Shown piece by piece: positions 49,484 through 61,164 of a stretch of DNA of 64,000 bases. The position numbers and the translations under genes are program-made. Source of the stretch: Saururus chinensis (Eukaryota > Streptophyta > Magnoliopsida > Piperales > Saururaceae). The stretch is taken from positions 33,552,995 to 33,616,994 of the forward strand of contig CP141142.1 of assembly GCA_035235625.1 (NCBI GenBank). Direction: 5' to 3'. The notes under the pieces are model-generated. The model ran no database searches. It saw only the letters and a list, made by a program, of their open reading frames with translations, and was not told the DNA's origin. The first letter of the stretch is position 1. The number at the start of each line of letters is the position of its first letter.

Positions 49484-51600
49484 CTGCAAAAGATAAATTT
49501 CTATTCCCACAAGTGGCTGGATCATAATTGCCAAAAATAACACAACTCCCAAAGTTCTCTCTTTCTTTTTTCTAAAGTAAAGTAATTACATAACAAACCT
49601 TGTGATTATGAATAAAAACCATAATTCCATATCTGTCTGTCCCTCAAAGTAAAAAATTGTGGCACTAACTTATTGAGACAACTACATACAAGATGATGGT
49701 CTTTGAGTCATTGTTTATATTGCCTATAGTTTACTGCCATACTTGAGCCTAACTTTTCAGAAAATGTTTAGTCAATAATCCTATACATAAAACTAATGGA
49801 ATGATATAATTTGTCTGCGAGAAAGATAAAAGGGTACAAGCCATAATAAAAAGATGATTCTCGTCTCTACATCAACAATAAAAAAATCACTTTGAGGGCA
49901 ATCTCGTAGAAGTATTTCAAACTTTTGAAATTGAAGGCAAAACTAGTTTAAACCTTATGTTAGACCAAAAATGATCCTGCACTAATCTGGACTTCATCTG
50001 CTGATAACCTGGCAGACAAATATTTATCCAATGGAACTGTTGTACGGGACGTGTGGTAGATATGTGTTTTTAATGAGTGACATGTTTGATGAATTTGTAC
50101 ATGTTTAAAACTGAGTAAGATGCTGCCAAATTTTGGATTACGTGTTGAAAGATGAAGGGACATATGCACGGCCACGTGGTAGAACGGATCCAGTGGATAG
50201 TGGATACTTTCTCCTGGCAGACATAGTAGAATAATATCCCAAGACCTGTGGAGCACTCAATTCCAAATGTATAAATTCATCCATAATTAGAACCTTCCAT
50301 GAAAGGGAAAAAACACCTTAGCCAGAAGTGCAAACCACTTTCTACTATAATTGTTCCAAGTACTTATAAAAAGTATAAGTGGCTCATTTGGCATAAACCC
50401 AAGAGAAAATTACTTTGCTAAGAAGAACTAGAAGATAAAGTTTAATAACAGAAAGAAGCAGCTGCAATTCACATCCAAGTGGTAACGAAGTAAATTAGGG
50501 ATTCTTCTCAATGCTGCCATGGGTCAATGAATTAAATATGGGGGTATGTAGACACCCTTAGCACCTACGTTTCCAGGGCAATGCCTAATCTCACACTATC
50601 TCCATCTTTCCATTTTCATGCACTTGAATGAATGAAGGAAAAGATCCCATTGTTATTTTCTGCAGCTTTCCTTTCTGTGGCAGTACAACAAAGACTAGCT
50701 CTCCATGTTCAATTTCTCAGGTTATAAATGAAGGCCAATACTATAATTGATGCATCAAATTTGACTGATATTATTCCCCAGCACCCAATCTTTTTCAGTT
50801 TATAGAGTATTCCCTCCAATAATGCCCTCTTTCCATGACTTGAACATAATCACGAAATCTAATTGACTTTAGAAACAAATACATGGGGGTGTATGCCATC
50901 AGAAAACCTGTATCGTTATGTCTATGAGGCAAGAAACTAAAAGCTCCAATAATACAATCTGTTTTTGTCACTCTGGTGACAATTTTACCAAAGTTTCCCT
51001 GGGGTTAACTGTCCATCTACCTCAGTATATGACCCATGATAAATTCATAGCCTGGGTGGCGCAAGGGTTATATCTTTGACCAATTTTTTCTATTGCTTCC
51101 ATTTGCTAGTTGGTGATCTAGTATGTACCAGTGAGATTGTAGGCCTATGTGTTTTAATGTATGTGTTACTAGGGTTAAGAAAGAAGAATGGGCGACTATT
51201 CTTGCTGCAGAAGGTCAGAAGGGGCCTCTGGTCACCCGAGAAAGATGAGAATAATACAAGATTAAAACAGAAAATAATAGAACATATTTAATCAATATGA
51301 ATCAAACAAAACACAAATCAAAATTGGAGTTCACAGAATATAACATATTTAATCAAAACATAACGGAACAAAATGTAGATCAAAAGAAAGCAAATCAAAA
51401 CAAAACATATATTAAAAAATCCAACCAAAAGTTCAAGAGATAAATTAGAAGACAAAACTAAAATAAATCCAAAATACAGATACAAAGCATACCAATTGAA
51501 GCCCTCAAGTCAAGAAGAACACACACCAGAAGCTTCCCCCATCGTTGGAGAATGATCCAACAAATTCCAATGGAAAGAATTATGATTTCGCAAATAATGA
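49484..51600. other. Interior of the CACTA element, no gene recognised
   Basis: AT-rich sequence with only short meaningless frames. The transposase expected of an autonomous CACTA was not seen. The right subterminal repeats begin near 51610. Confidence 0.5.
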
Positions 51601-51942
51601 GGGTGCTAAATAATTAGCGGGATTTAATCCCGCCTTTACAAATTTTTCGCAGGGTTCCTCCAACAGCGAAATCCACCCCTTTCACGCTGATCAGCAAACT
51701 CCAGCAACGGTTTCTCGGCTTTGTCCCTAGATATCCTCTTATCCTCTCTCGCTGAGCACGGCTCTTGCAGCAGATGTAGCTGCGACTTCTTTAATCCCTG
51801 CGAATTGAAAGAAGGAATTGTATGCTAAATGACTTTAGCGTGGCGCAACGTTAAACCCCCCGCTATAAACTCTTTTTAACGGGTAATTTTTTAAACCTTC
51901 ACTAAAATATCCCCACTAAAGGGTTCTAATTTTGTAGGGACT

Positions 51943-52570
51943 AGAATATCAAAATCCTTTGGTCTCTGAACTTTCTGGCTTATTTGTTAGAAAATAAGCC
52001 TTAAAGCTTTAAGGAGGTCATGTCCTATCCTGAAGCACGATATTAGAAATAAGTTGTAAATAGTAAAATTGAATTCATTATGCAAAATCATACTTAGAAG
52101 CAAGTAGATATTCCACTAGGAAGTAAACCTCTAGGATAGAAGTTGATATTCAAGAGGAAGATGAAGGCTAATGGATTAATTAAAGAATATAAAGTTAGAC
52201 TTGTTACTAAAGGATACAAGTAAAAGGAAGGTTAAGATTACTTTAATACATATTCACTAGTCATAAGGATAACTTCCATTAAGATGTTAATCGCTATTGC
52301 TATTTTGAATAATCTTAAAATTCATCAAATAGATGCAAAAACTACATTATTGAATGGTGACTTGATTGAGGAAATATATATACAACAACCTAAAGAGTTT
52401 GTTGTATCAGGTCAAGATAACAAAGTATGTAGATTTGTTAAATCTTTTTACCTGCTTAAACAAGCACCCAAGCAATGACATAAAAATTTTGACAAAATGA
52501 TTATGTCAAATGGATTCAAAATCAATGAATGCGACAAATATATTTATGTCAAAAAAAGACCTAAGCTTTG
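51943..52570 (+). pseudogene. Copia reverse transcriptase relic (right part)
   Basis: This continues the integrase relic that stops at 43331. RT wording is IKEYKVRLVTKGYK, then open 52284-52478 with MLIAIAILNNLKIHQIDAKT, NGDLIEEIYIQQPKEFVV, LLKQAPKQ, and INECDKYIYVKK near 52530. Stops are frequent. The catalytic YVDD box is not preserved downstream. Confidence 0.88.
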
Positions 52571-52979
52571 CTTTTAATGGTTCTTATAGCTTGAATTAAT
52601 TCAAGTAGAGTATGACAAGATACTACTAATAAGAATCGCCTATATATAAGTGTGAAGGGGCTACTTCTATGAAGATTTTAAGGCAAATCTTTTAGAGCAC
52701 TCATGAAAATAAGGTATGTTCAAGGCTGAAATGAACACAATCATTAGAACCACGTTGTGTTTGAGAAGTCATTGTGTGAATTTTATTGTCTTAGTTTATA
52801 TAAACAGCTAAACAGTTCAAGACACCACGTTCACTGATTAGTTAGTAGACCCGATAGTGTTCACAAGGGAAGGTTTGAAGCTAAAAGATATATTTCCCCT
52901 ATATATGAACTTTTCAATATTTGCTCCCATATTTATTTGCATTATTTTGTATAGTTATCTAGCTAATTCTCATTTATGT

Positions 52980-53720
52980 GGGGGATTATTAGAAGTAGGT
53001 ATATGGGCTAAGCCCATTTGGGTATTGAGAGCCCAAGCCCACTTTCAAGTGAGAATCACACATGTGAATTAGTTGAAGGTATTTAATAGTCTCACATCGC
53101 CTAGAAAAATGTGATGATGTTGGTATACAAGGTATAAGTTTGGCCTTTCAAGTTAGGCCCTTAGGCCACCCCACTTTTCTGGGAGAGATACATATTCGAC
53201 TCATGCGCCTAAGTGAGCTATCCCACACTCGCTCATGCCACTGACCATTCGGCCGGCTCGGTTTGGTTTGCACATGCAGCCGGCTAGGTCAGGTTGGGTT
53301 GGGTTTGTTCAACAAGATAATTATTTTTGGGAAAAAAAATTTTAGTTTTCTCTTAACCCAAAAATAAGTCTAGTTTTCATTTTACCAAGATATGTTTGTT
53401 AATAGGGGGACTCGTCTGTTTGAACAGGATGAGTTGTATTTAACATAATTTCTTATAAAACACTAAAAATCATTTTTCTAGATTATCCTTTACTGAATTT
53501 TGTCTCTGTATCTTGTGAGAGCAATTCCATAACATTGATTCGTTATATATGCTATGTGAAGGTGCTTCTAAATCGTGCAGTAGGTCATCTTATCTTGGGA
53601 GACAGACGTCCAAGTGATTCCTAGGTACAAGTAGGGAGGACGAATTCTATCTTGAAGACAAAGCGTGCATACTTAATTCGATTATCTTATCTTTATGAGT
53701 TTCTTTCCTTGCAATACTTA
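52980..53720 (+). mobile_element. Probable LTR of the split copia element
   Basis: The stretch 'tttatgtgggggattatta' resembles a polypurine tract and LTR start. It is followed by 'atagtctcacatcgcctag', a phrase frequent in plant copia LTRs, and later by a 'ttgtctctgtatcttgtgagag' leader. The end was not fixed. Confidence 0.5.
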
Positions 53721-54685
53721 CTAAAGTATGAAAATAAAAAAAATTCTTAGAATGCTTCATTACACCTCAATCATGACTGACTGCATTCATGGATATCATA
53801 TTGGCTCTTAGCTGACAAATTAGAGTATTTTGTTCTCGCATTGAACTTACAACAACAAGTGGCGATGAAAGTACGCAACAATGTGCACACATAGTTGGTT
53901 GGCTATGTTGGGACATATGGTCGGCTAGCACATATTTGGATTCTTAAGATGTCTCCTCCCCCTAAATAGTATTGGAGAGTCCTTTTGAGTATTTTCGGGT
54001 CATTTGACAAACTTTGGAGAAACCATGCCCACACAGCCACTTTGGCTACCACTCTAGCAAAATGGGAAATTTTTCTTATGCTATATAAGGGGGACATGGG
54101 GAGCTGAAAATATTAAAGCTATTGGTATGATGCCTAGCCTTGGAACCGGCTGTCTTGGATGACAACGAAGGCTTATTGTGTTGCTAGCTATCATGTCAGG
54201 AGCCCTGTCCGATAGGAAATGGGGTTCTCCGACCTACTGGGCGGCCGTCTGGCCTTATGGCCATGTTGGATACAAAGACCCTTGTTTGCACTTAACTGAG
54301 ATGGAATATTTGGATGTCCGAGTTGCCTAAGTTGGATCCGTGCATCGAAAGAAGCTGTCCCCTTCCGGCCAGCTCACTTGGGAACTGTCACTGCACGTTC
54401 GCCTTGGGATAGGTTTATTGCTTGGCTTTGCACGCTTGGTCGAATGGCACGAGGCCATGACCTTGATGAGAATGACTTACTTGCTTGGCTATCTGGCCTT
54501 GGGAGTGCTGCACAGTAGGTATTTTTTGGGTGCCTCCATGACAACCTGCTGTCATTAGAATAGAAAAGAAGTAGCCAGCGGTAGCCGGTAGCAACACTCG
54601 GGAGGAAGGAGCGTTTATGCTTGGGGGTGGGTGGGGTGGATCAAATGTCGATCCAACCGTCTAAATACCCTGATATTTGACTTAC
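53721..54685. other. No gene seen
   Basis: Mixed sequence with short open frames of no recognisable family. A TATA-like 'gctatataaggggg' at 54080-54095 may belong to another LTR. Confidence 0.35.
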
Positions 54686-54841
54686 CCAGAACAAGTTGAG
54701 TCACTGGAAGTTTGCAACCTGATCCATCTATTCTCCCATCACCAATCATGCCGCGAGGGAAAGAGCACCGGTATGACCCCAGTTCATTATGACAGGCATG
54801 TTTGCAGTTGTTCTGGGTCATATCAGCACACTCGTTGATAT
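54686..54841 (-). pseudogene. Orphan calcium-type EGF exon of a WAK-like gene
   Basis: This segment is 156 bp, exactly as long as exon 2 of the intact receptor kinase, and the same frame is open. Shared wording is INEC...N.CKHACHN, GSYRC, PRGMIG and GCKLPVTQLVLG. The splice donor (GG|GTAAGT) is kept. The acceptor AG is changed to AA, and one conserved cysteine is replaced by Phe (CSF for CSC). The last ~35 bases of the upstream intron also resemble intron 1 of the intact gene. No kinase exon or GUB_WAK exon was found nearby, so it is a leftover of a lost tandem paralogue or a duplicated fragment. Confidence 0.88.
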
Positions 54842-55125
54842 TTGCACTTTGCCACAGTATATGCAATTGAATCAATCTGCTCTGCAAAGTAATCTTATTC
54901 TTCTTTTTCCGTTGACAAGGATGCAGAACAATGAATTATACAATTATCTACACAAATGTTAGCTTGGATCATGTTTAGCATAGCAAAAAGACAACTTACT
55001 GACAAATCCTTGTGGAGGTGAAAAAAGGATTGAGGGACGGACACAAGGGGGCTGGGGCTAGGGGCCATGGTCCACCATAAGCTACCCAATCAAAAAATTT
55101 TATTTATTCCCTATTTTGTATTAGG

Positions 55126-55650
55126 TAGGCAGTGCCAGCTTGAGCCTTAGGCAATTTAGGCCGTTGCGTAAGGCCCCACATAGAAAAAAACCCTCTAATT
55201 CTTGGTGCCTCTTTAAGCATGCCCTTAGTTTTTATAGTTACATTACAGTCATTTGTCGTAAGTTGTCTCATACATTTAAAATTTTATCAGTGAGCTTGAA
55301 AGGCCCCAAAAAAGTGTGGCCACGTGCTCTTTCTTTCTGAGCCCTAAGTTATTAAGTTCTACAACTTCCAAAATAATTTGCTTCCAACTTTACACTTTAT
55401 TTCTTCCAACCATATAAAAATTAGTATAAAATTATAAAAATTATACAATAGGTAGAAATTTTTTTATAGGAAAACAATTGGTATAAAAAAATTTTAAAAC
55501 ATAAATATTATCCAATATTTATTTTACTTTTATGTCTCCTGGACAGAAATGGGAAGTGCATAATTTATGTGGCCAAGCATATGTAAAAAATTAGACCACC
55601 CTAAACCTTGCCTTAGGCCTCTAATTTTATGGAGCCAGCCCCGGCCGCGC
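55126..55650. mobile_element. Possible hAT-like MITE
   Basis: The left side reads 'ggcagtgccagcttgagccttaggcaa', split here across 55129-55152. The right side near 55598-55648 reads 'ccttgccttaggcctc...ggagccagcccc' and is its approximate inverse. The interior is AT-rich without coding frames. The terminal wording resembles common plant hAT-derived MITEs. No clear 8-bp duplication was found. Confidence 0.45.
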
Positions 55651-56975
55651 CACCACAAAATACATCCCAATCATTTTAATCTCTTGCACCGTGTCTCTAT
55701 CACTCTCTCGCACACAAAGTATGGACTAATACTCTTGCCATAGCTGATAGCACCTTCTTTTAAAAGCTGCGATAAGATGAACATTCGACTTAAATTTAAA
55801 TTTGTTGGTAAATTTTTACACACAGTTCATAGTTTTAAGGGGCTGTTTGTATACTGAATTTTTTGAAGATTAAGTTGATTGAGCCTCAATTTTGGCTTGA
55901 ATTATTAGAATCTCATTTGTGTGTAGAAGTTGCACAGAATTAAAAATTCAGCCCTGCAGTTGATTCAGGCCGTTTCAAGCCTGAATCGACCTGAATCACA
56001 AAATCACCTCACTCGATTTTGTCTTTTAGTCTCCGTTTTGAAAATTATATATTCTATTATTTTTCAACCGTTATCTCTCGTGTCGATTTAAGCTTCGAGA
56101 AACATATCATATAGGTAAGGCCCACCTTGAAAGTTCAAAATTACCTACCCTTGTGAGATCTTGTTTGATAGGGTTCGAATTTAGAAGTGTAATAGTACCA
56201 AAAACGTGTATATCCGAGTTAGAGAGAGTGAGTTATATTAGTTTAAAGTTTTCAAATTGGGTTTGACGCAATATCTGAATTTATTCTAACAAATTCTATT
56301 ACCAAACGTAATTTACTTTTGGCGGTAAAATTTTAGAAATAATTTACTACCAAATTAATTCAGTACCTAAATGACCCTAAATCAACAGTACACATAATCT
56401 AATTCTGAATGCCTCTCTGTGCCTGCAAATTCAAGTTCTTCGGACTTCAGCCAAAAGTCTTCCAATCACGCCAAAGAGAAAAAAAAAATCAAACCACATT
56501 GAGGCGAACAGTTGAATTTTCTTTTGCGCATGACGTCTTTTTCTTTCATGGGTACTCTTCCCGCTTATGCATGTTGACATCATCTTTCTGCGTATGATCT
56601 GGGTAATACGTCATGATGCTCATTACATCACTGCAGATAAAAATAAAGAGAAAATTATTGCTTGGACAAACGGGTGACTCTTATTATAAAGTGGGATGGG
56701 TCACAACATGCTTTGTTGCATTCCTTTCTTGTCAAGTCTTGCATGCATAGCCTTTATGCAAGACTGAGACATCTTACTTTTAAAAGATGGGAATGTTTTT
56801 TCAAAGTATTTAAGTTAAAAAGCTATTCAAAATTAGCATAAATTTTGTAAAAAAATTACTAAAATAAAGATGTGTTTTGTAAAAAAGATTTAAATACCTC
56901 CAATTTAATGTGAATTAGCTAAAATGTTTGAAAAGTTGACATATTTGGATAGTGATATTTCCAAAGTACCCATAA
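55651..56975. other. No gene seen
   Basis: AT-rich intergenic sequence; only short frames without family resemblance. Confidence 0.4.
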
Positions 56976-56982
56976 AAATTTA

Positions 56983-57066
56983 AACATGTATTTTGATTGA
57001 TTAGATAAGTGAGACTCACACAAAGTTAACTTATGCCCATATATCTAATCTAATCAAGATACATGT
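56983..57066 (+). repeat. Imperfect inverted repeat (hairpin)
   Basis: 'acatgtattttgattgatta' on the left pairs with 'taatcaagatacatgtg' type sequence on the right, with about 28-bp arms and a ~30-bp loop. It may be the end of a small foldback or MITE unit. Confidence 0.55.
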
Positions 57067-57479
57067 GTGAGTTTTTGTTGTGTGTTTTTTATGCGAAAAT
57101 ATCATTTTCCAACAAATATGCTCATCATTTTGAACCCCTTGTATCCCCACTCTACATCGAATTCTCCTATGCTTCCCTCTGTCCTAAAATTGCCTATGCT
57201 CCGCCGCACCGTCCCCTACCCAAAAATTGCCTCGCTGCCTCACTCTTCCTTTCTCTCCACTCTACTCTCCTCTCTGCTCTGCTCTTCTCTCCAGCATTCC
57301 TCTCCGCCATGGTTGCGTCCTTAGCCCATCTCCCATGGTAGTAAGGAAGATTTTCTTGATCCCACAATAGTAATGGTGTCCGCAAAGCAAGTAAGCGTCG
57401 TATCTTTCTATCAGGTTTTTGTCATTCAATTTTGCTTTACATTTGGTGGGGAGGGGGGCAGGGAGTCTTAGTTGTGATG

Positions 57480-59080
57480 GTTATTAGGGGGTGGACCACT
57501 GATGCACTAAAATAATGTTCAATGAAATATTTTTAAATTTTAAATTGTAATCCTATTTTGTGTTAATTCATTGCTGATTTGGGCTATTTATGTTTTGAAT
57601 AAGTTAGTTGGACCATAATTGAGTTTACATGTCTAAACAGGCTTCAACAGGATCCAACAGGAATATGAAGTGAAGCCCAACTACCCAAAGTTATTTAAAA
57701 GTCAAGAATGAGTTCCTAATGGTCTAAACATGCATGGAATAGTCGAACACAACCTTGTGGACCCATTTGATTTGAGATTTGCATCAAGATAACTAAATTA
57801 GGAAAGAAGCTGATTCGGATAGATTGACACAGCCTTAGTATTTAGAACATATCTTTCTATGTATAATTTAGATTGATACGATTATTGTGGCATTGGAAAG
57901 AAGACTTCCGTAGCTACAAGTGTTATTTCAGGAAGAAATTCTAAATTTCGAATATATATGAGTCGAATCCGGCATGAAATCAGACAGCAAGTAAACTAAC
58001 CTGAGGCCAGCACATGAAGAATATTTTCATTGATTGTGATTGATACACATAAGGAAAGATAATGAGGCTGATTAGAAATCCAAAGAAAGATTCCAAGATA
58101 CTTATTTGATAAATAAATCATTGATTTATGTAATTGATTTAGAATCTAATCATTGCCAAAGAAGTAATCAATCAAGCAATCAATCAGGATGTAATCTAGA
58201 GATATAATTTCACTTTCCTCTTTGAAGCAACCCCTTATATTCCTATAAATAGAGGGGTGGACGTGATAAATGAATGATCCCCTCCTCTTTGGAGCTCTCT
58301 TGTCCTATTTTCTTCTCTTCCTTTGTATTTTTTTATTTTCAGTTTTATTCTAATAGTTTTCTAAGCTCTCAAGTTAAGGTTAGAGGTGATTTGTAACAAT
58401 CTAATGAAGTTTTATTCATGTTTCATCAATGGTGTCAAGTAAGTATTGTTTATTTGAAGTGATGTTTATTTAATATTGCTCTTTTTCTTGTTTTTTTGTG
58501 ATTTGGATATATAAGATGCTTGAAGGTTCTCCTTCTTGATCTTTTGTAATTTGGATACATAGAAATCTTGAAGAGACAATTATTTTTATCCTTCATCTAT
58601 CCAAAGTATTGTCTATCTTTAATTTCAATTTTAATGTTCATATCTTCCAGTTAGATAGAATCTTCATTCGATTCTAACTGAGATAACATGATACATGAAG
58701 AACATCATTAGATGTTATAAAGATCCTTAATACCTTAGTGTTTTCTCATCTTGATTTCTTAACTCCTTATTGCCTCAATACTCTTCTACTCTTTCTTTCT
58801 TAATTTGTCCTTCCTCTATTTCTTCGTAACTATTTTCTTTGTTGTACAAGGCTTTCTCTGTGGATCGACCTTGTCTACTACAATTAGCAAGTAAAACAAA
58901 TCTGAATTTGACTTCTTCATAGTCTTGGTTCAGACGTAACAACAACCACCCAAAGACCATTGCAACCCACCCAAAGGCCATAATAAGTATGACTATTTAA
59001 TTTATTTTTAATTTTTTATTTAACTTAGCCATAAATTTCATATTTATCTGCTTGCATATTGGTAAGTTAGATTGTAGGTT
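57480..59080 (+). mobile_element. Possible decayed LTR with promoter-like site
   Basis: A TATA-like 'cctataaatagagg' at about 58242-58255 is followed by a T/C-rich leader and 'taaggttagaggtgatttgtaac', the usual layout of an LTR promoter and R/U5 region. Ends, primer site and coding parts were not found. Before it, 57063-57385 holds only short pyrimidine-rich frames. Confidence 0.35.
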
Positions 59081-59084
59081 TTCA

Positions 59085-59640
59085 ATAGAAAATTTGGCAG
59101 AGCTGAACATAGTCATCAAAGGAGACCTTAGAACATCTTTCATGGCCACTTGTTTTAAAAAATTGCTACATCTACCAACCTAGGTGTGCCATCAACTAAT
59201 CGTCATCATGTTATCTATGAGGCAATCGGACCTCACATTCAATGTTAGTGGGAAGGTGGCCACCTTCGACCATTAGATGTTACTGTCTTCCTATGTTTTT
59301 CTATTTAAGAGCTACGGGATGTAGGTGCAGTTAAACAATCCTTCAAGTCCAAGCTAAAAGATAGGCTCCTCCGAAAAATGTCAGCTGTCAAAGACACTAA
59401 CATTTTGAACAAGCTAAAGGCAAGGAACACCATAATGGAGGACAAGCTGAGGCTTGTTCTTCTATATGTAATAGTTATCTTCCTATTCCCTGGAGCACGA
59501 GGGATAGTGGACTTGAAGTTTTGGGTCTCGTTGGAGGAGAAGAGCCTTAGATCATTCAACGCCAACCCTTAGGGCAAGATGGTATACAGGCATTGAGGCA
59601 AGCAGTGAGGAATGTAGAAGATCATTTATACAAGGATAGA
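59085..59640 (+). pseudogene. DUF1985 relic (plant transposon-associated domain)
   Basis: Wording in several frames: FMATCFKKLLHLPTL, LTFNVSGKVATFDH, then KLKDRLLRKMSAVKDTN and LRLVLLYVIVIFLFPGARG...LKFWVSLEE..SFNANP. This matches the order of the DUF1985 domain, found in plants mostly with Ulp1-type proteases carried by MULE or CACTA transposons. Stops and shifts are present. No Ulp1 catalytic domain was seen downstream. Confidence 0.7.
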
Positions 59641-61164
59641 GTCAACTTATTTATATGTTCAATAGTTTTGTAGGTAAGTGTTTTTTAAAAATATGTATAT
59701 GATATAACTCATTACTTTTACGAATCACTTCCATATGTACTATACTTCTCACATAGACTTTTCATATGTGTTTCCTTTTCATTAGTGGTACTTCAATATA
59801 TTTCTTTCCATTGTAGGGATCGAGTGGTGCACAAATGAGTGGCTAAGAATCCGGCAATGGAGTGTGTACATGGCACCGGACCTAAAGCAAAGCATCCAAA
59901 TAATACAACAGCAAGTTGCCCACTCCATTGAAGTCACCAACAAAGAGGAATAAATGTTTGTTGTAGCAATGGCCCTGACATGTTCAGAGACGATGGAGGA
60001 GGTACATGATTTAGATGAGAGGGGTGATCAAGCATCATCCATGCCTCCTTAGCCTGCCTTTGCCCCTTATTCCCCCGCCCTCGCCCCCACTCCCCCCCGG
60101 TGATCTTCTCGTGAAGACTACAATAAGCCAATTGGAGCAGAGCCCCTCTCGAGACATGAGCCCTCCTCAACATGTGCATGAGGTGGCATCCCATGACTTG
60201 CTGCCACAAAGGACCTTTGCTAGACCCATCAGCCCTCCCACCCAGCTACATAGGGAGACATCCCTTGATTCCTAGGCACAAAGGACCCCTCCTGCATGCA
60301 TAAGCACCCCAAAACATCTATATGGGGAGGGATCACATGATCCTCAAATATAGCATAGCCCTCTTCAATATCTTAGTCCACCCAGATGGATGCAATGGGA
60401 ACCTTCTCAAAGTTCACAGCCCATGGGGAGACATGATAATGACAGAGGTGTGGACCCCACTTTTAAAAAGAAGGCTATCACTTTGGAGGCTCATGAGGAC
60501 TTGATACGGCAGCTGCTACACAATTTTCAAGACATTTATAATGTAATTGATGTAAAATTTACTATGCATACTCACAAGTGCATGAATCAAAGGCGAAAAA
60601 GCGGCAAAACGAGGTTGATCCCACCATGATTGATTAAATTCAACTAAATCTTAAATATTACTTAACTAATTTAACCAAAGAAATGGATTTCAATTAACTA
60701 AAATGAGTAAAGGTGTAATGAAAAGGCAATGTTAAAGAGCACCAAGGCATTGAATCCATCTTAAACAAATTAATTCTATCTAATTGAATTTATAAGTCTC
60801 TAATCGATGTATATGTTGTGTTCCTCTCAGACACACACTTCAATAATTGCATACACTCCTCTCGAACATACGTGACCAAGATGATTAAAACAAATTGGAA
60901 AACCTATATCTCTCTCGAGCATAGATTTCAAATAAAAAATTTAAACTTCATTCAAAAAGCACCTCAAACTGCACCCGTTTCTCTTGGACATGAGTGTTCC
61001 TAAGTTCGATTACATCTATTAAACAATACTCTCTCTTGAGTGCATAAAATATAAAATAATGAAACTTCCATTAAATATATAGAATCAAGTCTTACATCAA
61101 TGAAAAACTTAAATAAAAACAAGGAGAAATAAAAACAAATTTGTTTAGGGTTTTATCTACTTAA
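59641..61164. other. No clear gene; possibly transposon interior
   Basis: 59820-60620 has short Pro/Ser-rich frames downstream of the DUF1985 relic that may be its decayed C-terminal part. 60630-61160 is AT-rich with phrases such as 'cctctcagacacacac' and 'tctctcgagcatag', likely non-coding retrotransposon sequence. Nothing firmer can be said. Confidence 0.35.

Larger units (their letters stand above)
43335..51939. mobile_element. 8.6-kb CACTA transposon carrying host gene fragments
   Basis: The left end is CACTACAAAAAAATAATAA and the right end AATTTTGTAGGG. The flanking triplet ACT is duplicated (43332-43334, 51940-51942). Subterminal repeats built on 'tagcgggggttttgaaaccccc' occur at 43355-43700 and 51610-51925. 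No transposase was recognised. Inside are minus-strand exon-like pieces: a CAX antiporter exon, an acidic Lys-rich exon, two coiled-coil exons and weaker candidates. A gypsy element (45440-48193) has inserted into it. The insertion interrupts a copia pol frame that reads on after removing one ACT. Confidence 0.9.
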
